Positions 63,316-64,000 of a DNA stretch of 64,000 nt are shown here, piece by piece. The DNA comes from Alkalihalobacillus bogoriensis ATCC BAA-922. GTDB taxonomy: Bacteria; Bacillota; Bacilli; Bacillales; Bacillaceae_F. Numbering within the stretch: position 1 is the first letter of the stretch; every line of letters begins with the position of its first letter. Under the pieces are notes generated by a model. That model was not told where the DNA came from. It ran no database searches and saw nothing but the letters and a program-made list of their open reading frames with translations. The DNA lies in assembly GCF_000621445.1 (NCBI RefSeq), contig NZ_JHYI01000006.1, forward strand, positions 372,001-436,000, given 5' to 3'. The translations under genes were made by a program, and so were the position numbers.

Positions 63316-63358
63316 ATAAAAAAAGCACGAAAAAGGTTGTTTCCTTCCTCGTGCTCCA
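63316..63358. terminator. Terminator of the YhgE-like gene
   Basis: Minus-strand arms GAGCACGA and TCGTGCTTTTTTT. Confidence 0.75.
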
Positions 63359-63363
63359 TTTCG

Positions 63364-63999
63364 TTATTCAATTCCAGCAAATCGACGTTTATACATTAAC
63401 GAAAAGTAATACCGTGTCACAACAAACATAAGGAACATAAATAGTATAAGAATCCCTATGTTTTGCCACATAAACGCGAAGTCCCCACTTGAGATAATCG
63501 CTTTATAACCCCAAACGGTATATGTCATCGGTAACCAATGATGAAACCATTGCAATGCATTTGGAATTAACTCGAGTGGAAATGTTCCAGCACTTGTCGT
63601 TAATTGAAGAATTAGAATGACGATCGCGATAAAACGACCAGGGTCTTTAAACAGAGTAACTAAACATTGAATAATGCCCATAAACGTAATGCTTGTCATA
63701 ATAGAAAAGAGATAGAAATACCCAATACTTTGTACTTCGAGTTGCAGTCCATATAAAAGAATGGAAACTGCAATAACAGCTTGAATACAGCCGACTAGGA
63801 CGAGCACTACAAGTTTCCCATAAAACCAAGAACGTGCTGATTTCGGATTGACTGGTGGCTCTCGTAAAGGAAATACAATGGATATTAATAGTGAACCGAC
63901 AAATAATCCGAGTGATAAAAAGTATGGTGCAAAGCCTGTTCCATAATTCGGTACTTCTTTTCCTTTCTTTTCATCAACGACAATCGGTTCGGCAAATTG
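63364..63999 (-). CDS. C-terminal part of a YhgE/Pip-type membrane protein, truncated by the window
   Basis: The frame is open to the window edge, about 212 residues visible. PNYGTGFAPYFLSLGLFVGSL and the following five membrane helices are the C-terminal half of YhgE/Pip (phage infection protein, ABC-2-like) proteins, usually about 700-800 residues. A short GTG-start ORF starting at 63807 is internal. Function uncertain; some members are type VII secretion-related. Confidence 0.82.
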   Translation of the reverse strand, partial: QFAEPIVVDEKKGKEVPNYGTGFAPYFLSLGLFVGSLLISIVFPLREPPVNPKSARSWFYGKLVVLVLVGCIQAVIAVSILLYGLQLEVQSIGYFYLFSIMTSITFMGIIQCLVTLFKDPGRFIAIVILILQLTTSAGTFPLELIPNALQWFHHWLPMTYTVWGYKAIISSGDFAFMWQNIGILILFMFLMFVVTRYYFSLMYKRRFAGIE

Positions 64000-64000
64000 T

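Overview
The window is low-GC Bacillaceae DNA. Typical Bacillus families in Bacillus-like order, Shine-Dalgarno-led genes, the block yugN-pgi-yugJ-yuzA-yugI-(DEAD helicase)-alaT-alaR, a motAB pair, luxS, and very acidic exported linkers together suggest an alkaliphilic or haloalkaliphilic Bacillus relative (Alkalihalobacillus/Halalkalibacter type). The species cannot be fixed from the sequence alone.

Layout. 1-8.7 kb: arabinose and plant-polysaccharide block (end of a YesL-like membrane protein, GH43 arabinanase, GH27 glycosidase, AraR repressor, aldose epimerase GalM, a DeoR regulator, AraM glycerol-1-phosphate dehydrogenase, a HAD phosphatase). 9-15.4 kb: Fur-controlled siderophore uptake (two FecCD permeases, ATPase, YfhC-like nitroreductase, Btr-like AraC/binding-protein regulator, lipoprotein receptor). 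15.5-25.2 kb: motAB, a membrane diguanylate cyclase, an autoregulated LacI protein, an ATP-grasp/Mur-ligase convergent pair, a CLC-F type channel and a DUF421 protein. 25.5-32.2 kb: a nuclease-fold/winged-helix protein, then a TetR-controlled efflux operon with two ABC systems. 32.4-41.4 kb: CDGSH protein, BNR-repeat protein, GH3 glycosidase, DUF2200, and a hydrolase plus two-component system. 41.9-42.2 kb: a free-standing RNA with tRNA acceptor, D and T arms but about 120 extra bases between them. 43.2-50.1 kb: a genomic island in tRNA-Ala flanked by about 100-bp direct repeats. It holds catDE-like genes, a GTP cyclohydrolase II, an XRE-cupin regulator, a MerR/MFS pair and a decayed integrase. 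50.1-64 kb: conserved core block, luxS, YihY, and an MFS/ArsR pair followed by the end of a YhgE-type membrane protein.

Two dispersed intergenic repeat families run through the window. The main one is an approximately 185-bp unit of four copies of a CGGACATCTGTTCCG-type motif (two forward, two inverted, spaced about 50/61/50 bp). It occurs eight times, six of them between convergent genes. The second is a MITE-like sequence present once long and twice short.

The strongest candidates for something undescribed are the tRNA-like RNA at 41967-42161 with its own promoter, the phased four-motif repeat family, and the unassigned ATP-grasp/Mur-ligase pair.
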